Below the pieces are notes generated by a model, which was given only the letters and a program-made list of their open reading frames with translations, was not told the origin of the DNA and searched no databases. Of a stretch of DNA of 64,000 bases, positions 35,871 to 47,027 are shown one piece after another. Source of the DNA: Puccinia triticina (taxonomy: Eukaryota > Basidiomycota > Pucciniomycetes > Pucciniales > Pucciniaceae); assembly GCF_026914185.1 (NCBI RefSeq), contig NC_070569.1, positions 1,612,001 through 1,676,000 on the forward strand. The letters are read 5' to 3'. Made by a program: the position numbers and the translations under genes. Position 1 is the first letter of the stretch; the number at the start of each line of letters is the position of its first letter.

Positions 35871-36279
35871 ATTGAAGTCAAGCTAGTTGTGGGGGCACTG
35901 AAGTTCAAAGTGTTTGATGAAGCTTAATTTTTGTTGACTTGATACTGTTGAAGGAGTGGGCACAGGCCAACTGGGAAAAAAAAACTTATCTGTATGCCAC
36001 TTGTTATCTTAAAGCAAATGTGTATTTTGGCCCTCTCCAAGATTTCAAAGTTTTTTTCTGACTTGGTGGTTGGTAGAGGCCTGCCTTCCTCTGGATGGAT
36101 AAAAAACAAATAGATGGTGATCAGGACTGGTTGACTGACTTTCTCCGAGCTTCAACTCAGCCTCTCACATCATTGGTGTGCAGGGCAAGTTTGGGATCCT
36201 GTCATGGTCGCTAGAGATGGCCCTGGAAAACCCGTTGTGGGTACCCGCCACAGCCAGCAGGTACCCAACACTGCCAGCA
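35871..36279. other. No recognisable gene (left arm)
   Basis: Includes an isolated hAT-like terminus TAGAGATGGCCCTGGAAAAC at 36212 without a matching far end. Confidence 0.45.
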
Positions 36280-37735
36280 TATAAGCCTCGGATGCGTGCA
36301 TCCCTGTTAGTCTGGGATGCACACAACCGATTTAACATTGGTTGCGCGCATCCGATGCAATCCGCATCCGAATTGACATCGGGGGACAGTAACCCAAGGG
36401 TTTTGCCACCCGATTCAAACTCGGCTGCTCCGCGGCCGAGCCAAAATCGGCAGGCTGTCTGGCCGAGGAATTGAATTCCTCGATCAGTGGCCAGCCGAGT
36501 TAACCTCGCCCGCCACCAATCGAGCAATGGAAGCTCAGTTGACAGTTCAACCGAGCTTTCATATGATCGGTCATTCATAACCGATCATATGAAAGCTCGG
36601 TTGCGGACCCACCGAGCAAAATGAATATCGGCTGTTAACTCACCGATGATTTCGAATCATCGGTGGGTCAACAGCCGATGATTTTGAATCATCGGTTGTT
36701 AGCTCATCCGACGAAATCGAACTGGTCAAGAGAAACTCTCCGGGGAGAAGTTACCCTCCCCGGATAACTTTCCCGGGGAGGAGCCCTCCGGCAGTTAGCA
36801 CGTCGAACCACAGTGGCCGGAGCCTGCTTGCTGGTCCAAGACGTCGACTTGCCGGTCCAAGCAGACTGCTCAGACTGGCGAGCAGTGCTGGCCGATCACT
36901 TAGAGGTACCTCCTTGGCGAGCAGGTCAGCCTGCTTGCCGAGCAGATACTTATACCTGCTTCGCCAGTAGGTCAACCTGCCAAGCTGCTGGCCGAGCAGG
37001 TTCAGGTACCTGGTCAGCGAGCAGGTCAACCTGCTGGCCAGGCAGGTAACTGTGCCTTGTCGCCAGGCACCTGAGCACCTGCTCGGCGAGCAGGTTGACC
37101 TACTCGCCGAGCAGGTAAAAGCTCGCCGAGAGGGTACTTTTACCTGCTCGGCCATCAGGATGACCTGCTTGCCGAGCAGGTACAGTTACAGGTACCTGCT
37201 CCGGCTCGGCCGGCAGGTCATCCTGCTGGCCAAGCAGGTAACAGTACCTGCTCGGAGCAGGTTGACCGACTCGCCAAGCAGGTAAAAGCTCGCCGAGAGG
37301 CTACTTTTACCTGCTCGGCCATCAGGATGACCTGCTTACCTGCTCCGGCTCGGCCGGCAGGTCATCCTGCTGGCCAAGCAGGTAACAGTACCTGCTCGGA
37401 GCAGGTTGACCGACTCGCCAAGCAGGTAAAAGCACGCCGAGAGGCTACTTTTACCTGCTCAGCCATCAGGATGACCTGCTTGCCGAGCAGGTACAGTTAC
37501 AGGTACCTGCTCCGGCTCGGCCGGCAGGTCATCCTGCTGGCCGAGCAGGTAAAAGCTCGCCGAGAGGGTACTTTTACCTGCTCGGACATCAGGATGACCT
37601 GGTCGCCGAGCAGGTACAGTGCTGCTCCGGCTCGGCCAGCAGGTTGACCTACTCGCCGAGAAGGTAAAAGCTTGCCGAGCAGGTACCTCTACCTGCTCGG
37701 CCATCATGATGACCTGCTTGCCAAGCAGGTGCTTT
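36280..37735 (+). repeat. Array of consecutive palindromes (left arm)
   Basis: Many adjacent hairpins of different sequence. The clearest is 36551-36600, with perfect 21-bp arms starting CCGAGCTTTCATATGATCGG. Others are near 36464-36482 (CGAGGAATTGAATTCCTCG), 36640-36665 and 36735-36780. From 36900 there is a long run of AGCAGGT/ACCTGCT hairpins (GAGCAGGTAAAAGCTCGCCG type). There is no coding sequence. The mirror copy is at 51070-52525. Confidence 0.88.
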
Positions 37736-37737
37736 TA

Positions 37738-39441
37738 TTGTGTTTTGATGAAGTCTTGGACAAACGAGCAACTCAATGACTTAGAGTTATGTCCTTACTG
37801 CTGCACAGCAGCAATTTTTGCCTTTGGTTTTTGCCACCCACAGCGGCAAGTTGTCATATCACATGCCTTGCTGTGATCAAGCATTGGCAGGCGTCCCACC
37901 TCATCCGATCACGACCACGGCAGCCTTTGGTCCGCTTCTCTCAACAACGGTGGCCTCACAAATACGCATTGCACGATGGGTTTCCGGCCCTACGCTCCGG
38001 ACACAAAGTTTCATGCCGTCCGAATGATTTGCCAGCTTCCTTGATGTCCGATTTTGCGGCATTCATTTGCTCGACGGCTGGATCTTTACCAAGAAACTCG
38101 GTGTGTGATCAGGGACCCGGATTCTTACAAAACACGTGGCCGACCGGCGGCCCTCTCTCGAGACAAATGTGCCTTTATGATCGAGCTCGTACGACTCGAA
38201 CCAGGTGTGTTTCTGCATGAGATTCAAGAGAAACTGTATAACTCAACCGAAGTCCTTCTCAGCACCACAGGTGTCCACCGTAACCTTGTCATATGTTTGG
38301 TGATCACCCTGAAAAAACCTGAAACCAAAAACATTCGGAAATGTCTGGTTGCTAAATAAGCGTTCATGGAGCGGATGGAGTTTTATCCAGCCAAGTGCTT
38401 AGTGTCAACAGGTGTGTATATCCAACTAAACAGTCTTTTTTTGCTCCCAAAGCTGACAGTTTTTGATTGGTTGGCTGTCTAGATGAGAGTGCCTTCTGCA
38501 ATAAGGACCTGCTCTGTAGCCCGACTCAGCTTTCTCCCAGCGATATCAATTGAAGGACTGGTGACCCTCACAAAAACTTTTCAGATGTTCAGCGGTCGCC
38601 GATCCGAGTATTTTTTGGAATTTGGCTTGGTGAGCCAATCAGTTGCCAGTATCATCAGAATTTCCACTGACTTTCCCCCGCTGAAAAGCTTCCTAGAATC
38701 AAATGCTACCCTGACATGAACCCTTTGTTGTATGTGATAACGCTACCTACCATCGAGGCGAGCAAGCTCCAGCCTTGTGTGATGCTGCTGGCGTCCGACT
38801 CATGTATCGTTGATCATATTGTGAAACAAAAACAGTTCCCTGCGACACTTCCAGATTTTTTTTTATTGCCAGATTGTGAGAGTTAAGTCCTGTCTGCGGT
38901 GGGCTGCGCCTACAGAGACTTCTTTTTGCTTGAGAACAAGTCTTGGGATTCTGATGGACCAAGCAAGAGCAAAATCAATGATGAACTCGCCCCTCCTCAT
39001 CTCGCTGCTCATCACCCTCCAGTCACTCTTTGTCAGGCTGTAATCCTTGAGTTGCTTGCCCTTTGCAAGCCTACTGAACAGCTTGGAAAGAGCAGAGTTG
39101 AGCCAGTAGCGGATCATTTTGGTGAATGCGCCAGTGCTCGATGTTGGAGAGGCACCCTGGAAGTGGGGTTTCCCTAGCACAAAGATCGATCCCGTACTGC
39201 AATATTTTTGTCGCTGAGGCTTTGAGGTTTGGGTTTGTTGGACGGTGGTGGAGGGCTGGATGCTAGTTGACTGCTCTGGGGCCGGCCGGGTGCACTTGAC
39301 TACTGGCTGCTGTGGCCGAGATGATTGTCAATGACGACATCATGGCCTTGGAGGGGTAAAAACCGAAGGACAGCAATTTGAACCTTGGGCGAAAATCCAG
39401 GAAAATCCTGCAGATCCGTCCAAGGATTCTTCAAAACACAA
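37738..39441 (+). mobile_element. Tc1/mariner element present only in the left arm
   Basis: 1,704 bp. TIRs begin TTGTGTTTTGATGAAG on the left and TTGTGTTTTGAAGAAT in the complement of the right end. The flanking TA dinucleotides are at 37736-37737 and 39442-39443. The right arm keeps the empty site with a single TA (GCTTTTACCTGC, complement near 51068). The interior has a decayed Tc1-type transposase. Confidence 0.93.
37976..38880 (+). pseudogene. Tc1/mariner transposase, decayed
   Basis: The frame with GFRPYAPDTKFHAVRMICQL is followed by a TGA, then RDPDSYKTRGRPAALSRDKC and an HTH-like region (LVRLEPGVFLHEIQEKLYN, LLSTTGVHRNL). An Asp-containing DESAFC segment lies near 38484, in the position of the first catalytic Asp. 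Several stops and frameshifts follow. A functional enzyme would cut at TA sites; this one cannot. The assignment rests on the fungal Tc1-like N-terminal pattern, the TIRs and the TA TSD. Confidence 0.75.
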
Positions 39442-39606
39442 TACCTGCTTTGAAAGCAGGTTGACCTGCTCGTCAAGCAGATACCTGTAGCCGCTGCGAA
39501 GTCAAGCGGAAACAAGTACCTGCTTGCCGAGCAGGTACAGGCATGTGCTGCTCGCCAAGCAGGTACAGCAATGTGCTGCCCGCCGAGCAGCAACGGTGAA
39601 ACCATT

Positions 39607-40048
39607 GTGAGAGTGAGGTTTGATTGAAAAAACCCCGGCAGGTACCGGCGGTGCCGGGTACCTGATTTTGGTAAAAAAGACGCGGGTACTGGCGGTGTCA
39701 ACCCTTGAGACATTTAGAACGTCCAAGAGGGTTGCAAAATATCATAACTACTAATATAATATAAAATTGTATAAGATGTGCAGGCGCAGAGATTAAACTG
39801 TTCTAATTAAATGTAAACGCAGAGCACAGAGCGTAGAGCTAAAGAATGTGTAATGATAAGCTATGTGATAGATCAGTGCTATGGAGCGCAAGAGCTGCGC
39901 GCAAGAAAACAGAATAATGCAAACATGCTTAAGGTAAGAACAACCATAAGCTGTAGAAATGATAATCAAGGATTAACAAACAAAGAAAGCAAATAGTGAA
40001 GAAAAACTTTGACATGCATGTTGATGAGAAGATCACAAACAAAGCCAG
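39607..40048. other. Spacer sequence, no gene
   Basis: GGTACC-rich sequence to about 39720, then AT-rich sequence. No supported ORF. Confidence 0.5.
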
Positions 40049-40914
40049 TAGAGATCGCCCGCGGGTGCCGTGTGCGGGTCCAGGTAGGTAAATTTTGGAT
40101 GGCGGGTACCCGTCCAGGTACCCGCTGCAAAAGGTCTGGAGACAAGCAGTCGCGGACAACCTTTTGCAGCGCAATCATGGCCCCCGCTAACCTAACCCTC
40201 TTGGTGTCCAGCACATACTGGACGCCAAGAGGGCATACACTCTTGATTTCCCGCACAGAGCGGACATTGGGAGGGTGTATGTATGCCCTATCAATGTTCA
40301 GTATGTGCTGGACACCAAGGGGGCATACACTCTTGATGTCCGGCACAGAGCGGACATCGGGAGGGTGTATGTATGCCCTCTTGATGTCCGGTATGTGCTG
40401 GACACCAAGAGGGCATACACTCTTGATGTCCGGCCCAGAACTGACATCAAGAATTCACACACAGACATACCCTCTCAATATCCGGCCCAGACTGGGCACC
40501 AAGAGGGTATATACACCCTTGATGACGGTCTATGCTGGTTTCAAGGGTGGTGTAAACTCTTGATGACCGGCACAGACCGGACATTGGGAGGGTATACACA
40601 CACCATCTCAATGTCCGGTCTGTGCTGGTCATCAAGACTGTATGCCCTCTTGGTGTCCAGCACAGACTGGACATCAAGAGGGTATACATACACCCTCTCA
40701 ATACCCGGCCCAGGTCAGGCATTGAGAGGGTATATACACCCTTGATGACCGGTCTGTGTTGGTCATGAAGAGGTTACACCATCCTCGACGCCACAGGTAC
40801 CGCCGGTACCTGCCCTACAGGTGCTGGGTCCGAGTCCGGGTATCTAAATATTCCCAAAATGACCGCAGGCACCCGCACCCGCCACAGGTACCCAGGTCCA
40901 CTCAGTGATCTCTA
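40049..40914. mobile_element. hAT-type MITE with internal hairpin array, 866 bp
   Basis: Ends TAGAGATCGCCC and, in complement, TAGAGATCACTG. The 8-bp flanks are AAAGCCAG (40041-40048) and AAAGCCAA (40915-40922), one mismatch. From 40190 to 40790 the interior consists of repeated inverted units such as TGTCCGGCACAGAGCGGACA separated by GAGGGTATACACA-like spacers. No coding sequence. Confidence 0.78.
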
Positions 40915-40922
40915 AAAGCCAA

Positions 40923-41796
40923 AGAAGAGAGAATATTTTTCTCTTCGAAATAGTTGGAGAGATTCTCTTCTCCCCCTCAGAGAAAAAACAGATCAATAAT
41001 TTTACTCAACTTGCTACCCAAAATCGTAAACAAAAAGTAACATACTACTCAGGATGAGTCTGTACTAGACTGCTAAATTTTAGTACTCAAGTGTCAGAAT
41101 CTTTTATCTAGTATCTTCTTTACTCTACCTTAGCAATCAGAACAGGAGAATAATTGATATGAATATCTTCTGACCCTTTTCTCAGATCCGTTAGAACTTG
41201 TTAAGCCATTGTACTCAATAGAGATATTGCTACCAGGTACTTCCTCTGTAAGTTTAAACTCTCTAACCTTACAAAAGGTTATAGGATAGTCCCCTCTTAT
41301 AAATATCCTTTCCAAATCACTTTCCATTTTTACTATCCATAATGAATATTCCTACAAACACAAATACTATAAAAATTTACTCTTGGGTTTTTTGGTAATA
41401 ACCCAACCGTGCAATCATAGCCAGAAAGAAACCAAAATATGTTAGAAATATCTTTGATCTAACCTCTGATAGAATTCTATTGGAGAGGCTAGCTATAAGC
41501 AGCTTAAACAGTCCATAAGGACAAGACAAGTATAAGCGCTATAGATGCTAAAATAAATTTCCTAATTCTTCTCTTATATTCTCTTCCTCTCTATTACTAT
41601 TGTATCCAGATTTTTGTAGTAATTATATATATAGAGTTACTAACTCCTTGTCCAGCCTGTTCCCTACGCGGGTACACCAGCTGACAGGCAGTCCAACCGG
41701 TACCCAGGTCCATTTTGACATTCTCTATGCCTTAATGACTGTCCGGCTCCGGTCATCAATGATCAAGGTGGCCTTGATGAACTTCTGGCTCTGTTC
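40923..41796. other. AT-rich spacer, no recognisable gene
   Basis: Only short ORFs (the longest 65 codons, 41327-41130 minus) without known features. Confidence 0.5.
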
Positions 41797-42460
41797 ATGG
41801 CAATGCCTGGCAATGCCTGTCAAATGCCTGGCAAATGCCTGGCAAATGCCTGGCAAATGCCTGGCAAATGCCTGGCAAATGCCTGGCAAATGCCTGGCAA
41901 ATGCCTGGCAAATGCCTGGCAAATGCCTGGCAAATGCCTGGCAAATGCCTGGCAAATGCCTGGCAAATGCCTGGCAAATGCCTGGCAAATGCCTGGCAAA
42001 TGCCTGGCAAATGCCTGGCAAATGCCTGGCAAATGCCTGGCAAATGCCTGGCAAATGCCTGGCAAATGCCTGGCAAATGCCTGGCAAATGCCTGGCAAAT
42101 GCCTGGCAAATGCCTGGCAAATGCCTGGCAAATGCCTGGCAAATGCCTGGCAAATGCCTGGCAAATGCCTGGCAAATGCCTGGCAAATGCCTGGCAAATG
42201 CCTGGCAAATGCCTGGCAAATGCCTGGCAAATGCCTGGCAAATGCCTGGCAAATGCCTGGCAAATGCCTGGCAAATGCCTGGCAAATGCCTGGCAAATGC
42301 CTGGCAAATGCCTGGCAAATGCCTGGCAAATGCCTGGCAAATGCCTGGCAAATGCCTGGCAAATGCCTGGCAAATGCCTGGCAAATGCCTGGCAAATGCC
42401 TGGCAAATGCCTGGCAAATGCCTGGCAATGCCTGGCAAATGCCTGGCAATGCCAGGCATT
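41797..42460 (+). repeat. 11-bp minisatellite (CAAATGCCTGG)n
   Basis: More than fifty near-perfect units, with CAATGCC variants at both edges. Because 11 is not a multiple of three and the unit has no stop on either strand, several long frames are open; these are artefacts. The unit itself carries the palindrome CCAGGCATTTGCC/GGCAAATGCCTGG partially. Confidence 0.98.
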
Positions 42461-45240
42461 TATCAATCTCAATGTGACCCAGCTATCCAAACAGTTAGGG
42501 GTCAGTGGAGATGGTGTTGGGTTGAATGTAATCATGATCATTCAATCATTGCTAGCTTCAAATAATTGATGCTAATTTTTTGCCCCTACCATCAACAGCC
42601 GTAACGCTATCCACAAGCTCTTGCTACTTTACGGTCGCTGGAATTTTGTTGTTCAAATTTAAATTGGACAAAATCCCTCAAAGTAAGAAGATAATCAAAA
42701 TCTACAAGATCGTCTGTCTTATCAAGCAAAATCATTGGTTGATATCCATCAAAGATAAGGACTCTTGCACCAGCAAACCCGCCCAATCTTGGCCACCATC
42801 CCAATGTCAAAAGGTGTTTGTTCTTGATCATTCTAACGTGCCTGAAATCAAGTGAGTTCTTCCCAATGGGCTGCCGTTCAAGCCATCTGATGTGTCGCAC
42901 TTGGGCAGTCACACGCCTGATTGTACAACTTCGGCTTCCAACATGGGTGCCAGCAATGCACCCAGTCGGACAACTTCCTCTCATCGCCCAGCGGGGACCG
43001 TCCAACAGACCTCGCCTTTGCAATCCCGCTCCAGATCACGTATCCGAGGCCTATTGATAGGCCCTGGGAGGAGTGGCGAGCACCCAAGCGGCAAATATAG
43101 CAATCAATCACGCCATGGAAACCACTCCTGGAATGGGCTCACCTCCATCAGACTAGGGCGCCGGCGCAAACAACCTGCTCCCTCGGAACCACCCCCAGCT
43201 GCTCAAGAACCCCAACTGTATTTGAGCCACTCCGCCAACCGTTTGGGAAAACCTTCTCCAGCCAATCACCAATTGAGCCCCACCACCAATCCAGGCACTC
43301 CCCCTGCTTAGAGCGACAATCCAAACAACACAGCACCTCAATCTGCCAGCGCTGGACATCAGAGACCACGTTTGCCCAGCCACCATTCCGTGGTCGTCAG
43401 ACCCGTCAAACAACCCTCTGGTGGTAGCAATCTGGAGGCTTATCAAGCCTTGCATCTTGAGCAGGTCCCGCCTCCCCCAGCCGGTCACCCCCGCCGAGGA
43501 CAACAGCAGGGAGAGGCCGGCCCGACGACGAGGGACAAGTCACACACTTTGGAAGGCTGGTAGAGATTTTCTTGTCAATAAACTCAGATTTTTCTTATGT
43601 AAAATGCCCCTTTTTTTGTATCCTGGTTTTTGTAGTGGGAAAACCCCACCTGTTTTTTTTTTTTTTTTTTTTGAACTTTGGTTGATGGGGAAACCCATGA
43701 TGTTTTTTTCTCATTTTTTATAATTGTAAGGGGGAACCCTTGATCTTATTTTTTTTTAATTCTGGAAAAACTGTGTCTTTAATAAACTTGGATTTACATA
43801 GTGCATTATGTAAGTAGGGGCATGAACGCCCTTGCACGCCCTTTGGGTCCCACACCAAGGGATAAAATAGGGAGTGGGGCGGGCATGTGGCCCCACACGC
43901 CCTTTTTCAAGGGCTTTGGCGTGGGCATCCCCCCGGGAGAGGGGTGTGCATTGTGGGACTTCTACACAAGGCGTGATCTGAGCTTGGAAGGGAATAATAG
44001 CAAAACTAGGGAAGTTTAGGCTAAAGGTGTTTGAAGGGCTGCCTTTCTATAATAAACTTTGGAAAAATTTGACACCAAGAATTTTAGTGTGGCGCAATCT
44101 ACTGAATTATTCTATTATCTAGCTTTTTCAGAACCTAAGAACCAGGTTTTGTGCGCATAAAGAGATGTTATGAATGACGTGATTGGGTTTGTTGTCAAGG
44201 GCAAGTTATAATTATCAATTTCTAAATTTATGATCTAATTCTTAACTATGATGATCTAACTATAATAAAGTGATGAATGCGGAAGTAATCTCTTAATATT
44301 ACTATTTAGTGCAAGCATGGGGAAAAAGGTAACAGGAAGGGGCAAGGAAGGCCTCCTTTTATAGATGAAAACTTGTCTGAGAGTGGTTTTAGTGATTTGC
44401 AATAATGTATGTAGTGTGAAATAAATTATCATAGTGTGAAAAAGAAATTAATGTGGTTTGAAAAGAAATTAATGTGTTGTGAAATGAAATGGCTACATTG
44501 GGAAAGAAAATCACATCTAAGATGAGATTTACCAACATGTGAAATGTAAATCACTGTGGGGAATTTTGTGTGAAAACAAAACAGACAGAAGTGGCTGTGC
44601 GCCTAATATGAGCTTGAATATACGTGTGAAACTAATACTTTACTGTGCTAATTTGTGGCGTTATTGAATTCTGCTGAGTGAACTATCACAGGTTTTCTGG
44701 GTGATAAAAAGACGTGAAATCTGAGGAAAAAGATTTAATGTAAAATATTTGTACTAAAAAGATTAATATGTAGTTTATAATGTATTTTATAATTTAAAAC
44801 TATACTATCTTGACATTGTTAATGGTTGATTGATCTCACCACAGCTTCACTTTTTGCTTCCAGATAAGAAATTTGTTGCCATCTGGTTCCAGTTATGGGC
44901 ACTTTATGGAGTCTTGATTGTCACTTGTACTCTAATTTACTGCAGAGGGTTTGAAAGCACTGGAGTTTACTGTTTCACAAGATCTACCAGCCATTTTTTG
45001 TTCCACTCCTAGCTATTTGCTGAGGTTGACTGGTTTGAGTGTTACAAGACTGTAAAACTTGAACAACTAAGAGTGTTATTGCTTCAATGATAGAGCTAGA
45101 ACTAGTTACAAATACTGGACTTTTATTAAGCTAGAAATCTGTGTTTTTACTTAAGAGTGGCACAGGAGCCGGCTGAAGCTATTAAAGATATAGAAAGCTG
45201 AGACTTTTGAGACTGAAGGTTGAGTTATCTGTTTAAGTTT
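42461..45240. other. Spacer, no confident gene
   Basis: 42580-43560 is GC-richer, with overlapping ORFs on both strands (42892-43311 plus; 43023-42607 minus), none with a recognisable domain. It may be a decayed element or gene. 43600-43800 has T-runs and AATAAAC motifs like a 3' end. 43800-45240 is AT-rich. Confidence 0.4.
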
Positions 45241-45244
45241 AATA

Positions 45245-45466
45245 GGGGGATTCAAAGTTGGCCATGCACAACTTGCATGCACTTTTGCAAGTTGGTGTTC
45301 AAGGCTTTTATTGAACACCAAATTTCAAAAATAAATTCAAGCAGGCTTAAGGGGTGTAGTACAATGTGGCTTGCATGCACTTTTGCAACTCGGTGTTCAA
45401 GAATGAACTTGAACACTGACTTGCAAAAGTGCATGCAAGTCGCATCTGGCCAACTTTGAAACCCCC
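45245..45466. mobile_element. Small foldback MITE with TA flanks
   Basis: Ends GGGGGATTCAAAGTTGGCC and, in complement, GGGGGTTTCAAAGTTGGCC. TA lies at 45243-45244 and 45467-45468. Inside, a TTGCATGCACTTTTGCAA-type block occurs three times in both orientations. The TA TSD suggests Tc1/mariner, but TA is short enough to be chance. Confidence 0.6.
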
Positions 45467-45519
45467 TAATCAATCAATAGGACAAAAATCTTGTTACCCG
45501 CTTGGCCAGCACCTTAAAC

Positions 45520-45660
45520 TGCTCAGCCAGCAGTTTGGCGTCCTGGCAAAGCTGCCTGTGGATTTTGCTCCCAGGAAAACTGATTTGGAAGTTTGCTCCC
45601 AGCAAAACTGCTTTTGCAGAGTTTGCTCCCAGGAAAACTGCTTTTGCAGTTTGCCTGTGG
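45520..45660 (+). repeat. 41-bp array, segment 1
   Basis: Degenerate units around TTTGCTCCCAGGAAAACTGC. It is interrupted at 45660 by a solo LTR. Confidence 0.85.
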
Positions 45661-46495
45661 TGTGAGCCTGAGCCTCTAAAGTGACTACAGGATACAAGAG
45701 AAATGGGTGACACTGGTTGTATTTCTTGGGATAAAGAACTACAAACAGAAGGAGAGAGAAAAAGAGAGAGAAAGAGAAGGAGAAAGAGAAAGAAACGATC
45801 TGGAGGGGGTCTATCTACTCTTTATAAGACGATCCTCAAAGTCAACTTGAACCACCTGGAAAAGTGGTAAGGACAGCTGTGCCATACCAACAGGGGCTAC
45901 AGCCTCCGCGCGCACAAGGAGACGGTGGGGGGACACAGAATAGTAAATCTAATCTGCTCTGATTTTTAGACTAAGTCTAGGATTAACAGAGTAACCTTGA
46001 TCTTTTGAGGGGTTGGTGTGAAGAGAAATAAAGAGAAGCAATCAAGAGACACAGAGTAGCACTCTGGATAATCAAGGTTCAGAGAAATATTATACTTACT
46101 GTCAATAACCTAGGCGCCTGTGACGGCAGGTGTACTGGCAGCGTGGTATCCTCTTTGGTGGTGATCCTGGGTTATCTGGGGCGTGGTTTGTAGAATCCTG
46201 ACTTCTAAAATTTTCATAGTTTGCTTATGTAATTACATATGTACATGTGTTTGGCGCGCCTGGTGGCGCTGACACGTCACAACTGCGCATGCGCGCCACA
46301 ACTCAAGAACTCAGGGAAGGAGTAGAGTTACAAAGAATTGGTAAGTTGTGACTAGGTTTGAAATTGCATGAGGAAGCAGAATCTGAATTCAGAACAAGGA
46401 TATCTCTTAAGATGAAAACGATATGTAGTAATTCATATGTAAAAAGTAGAAAAAAGGCAGACTTTAGGTCAGCTGTGTTGACTCTAAGGCTGACA
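45661..46495. mobile_element. Solo LTR, copy 2, inside the 41-bp array
   Basis: 835 bp, TGTGAGCCTGAG...CTCTAAGGCTGACA, flanked by TGTGG at 45656-45660 and 46496-46500. Same family as 223-11495. Contains GTAATTACATATGTAC and AGAGAG tracts. Confidence 0.88.
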
Positions 46496-47027
46496 TGTGG
46501 AGCTTGCTCCCAGGAAAACTGCTTTTGCAGTTTGCCTGTGGAGTTTGCTCCCAGGAAAACTGCTTTTGCAGTTTGCCTGTGGAGTTTGCTCCCAGGAAAA
46601 CTGCTTTTGCAGTTTGCCTGTGGAGTTTGCTCCCAGGAAAACTGCTTTTGCAGTTTGCCTGTGGAGTTTGCTCCCAGGAAAACTGCTTTTGCAGTTTGCC
46701 TGTGGAGTTTGCTCCCAGGAAAACTGCTTTTGCAGTTTGCCTGTGGAGTTTGCTCCCAGGAAAACTGCTTTTGCAGTTTGCCTGTGGAGTTTGCTCCCAG
46801 GAAAACTGCTTTTGCAGTTTGCCTGTGGAGTTTGCTCCCAGGAAAACTGCTTTGGCAGTTTGCCTGTGGAGTTTGCTCCCAGGAAAACTGCTTTGGCAGT
46901 TTGCCTGTGGAGTTTGCTCCCAGGAAAACTGCTTTGGCAGTTTGCCTGTGGAGTTTGCTCCCAGGAAAACGGCTTTGGCAGTTTGCCTTGCTCCCAGGAA
47001 AACGGCTTTGGCAGTTTGCCTGTGGAG
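46496..47027 (+). repeat. 41-bp array, segment 2 (about 13 units)
   Basis: Tandem units TTTGCTCCCAGGAAAACTGC plus TTTTGCAGTTTGCCTGTGGAG. Later units change TTTTGC to TTTGGC, and one is shortened near 46988. Several frames are open through the array but encode nothing real. Confidence 0.97.

Larger units (their letters stand above)
24805..39606 (+). repeat. Left arm of the giant inverted duplication
   Basis: Every landmark x here matches the complement at 88805-x in the right arm, from the window limit (24805 with 64000) to 37737 with 51068, with no net indel. After the Tc1/mariner insertion the match resumes at 39444 with 51067 (sum 90511). It ends near 39606/50930, with one roughly 28-bp local expansion near 39565. 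Only scattered single-base differences are visible. The outer limit cannot be seen because the right arm leaves the window. Confidence 0.97.

Noticed and set aside
36751..37707. ORFs over the AGCAGGT hairpin array and its mirror
   Set aside because: Repeat-derived, open in several frames on both strands, and without any domain.
41600..42569. Long ORFs encoding MPGKCLANAWQ repeats on both strands
   Set aside because: They are translations of an 11-bp minisatellite without stops. Equal openness in several frames argues against coding.
42580..43560. Overlapping ORFs on both strands
   Set aside because: Low-complexity proline/serine-rich translations on one strand and an unrecognised frame on the other. 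No evidence favours either as a gene.
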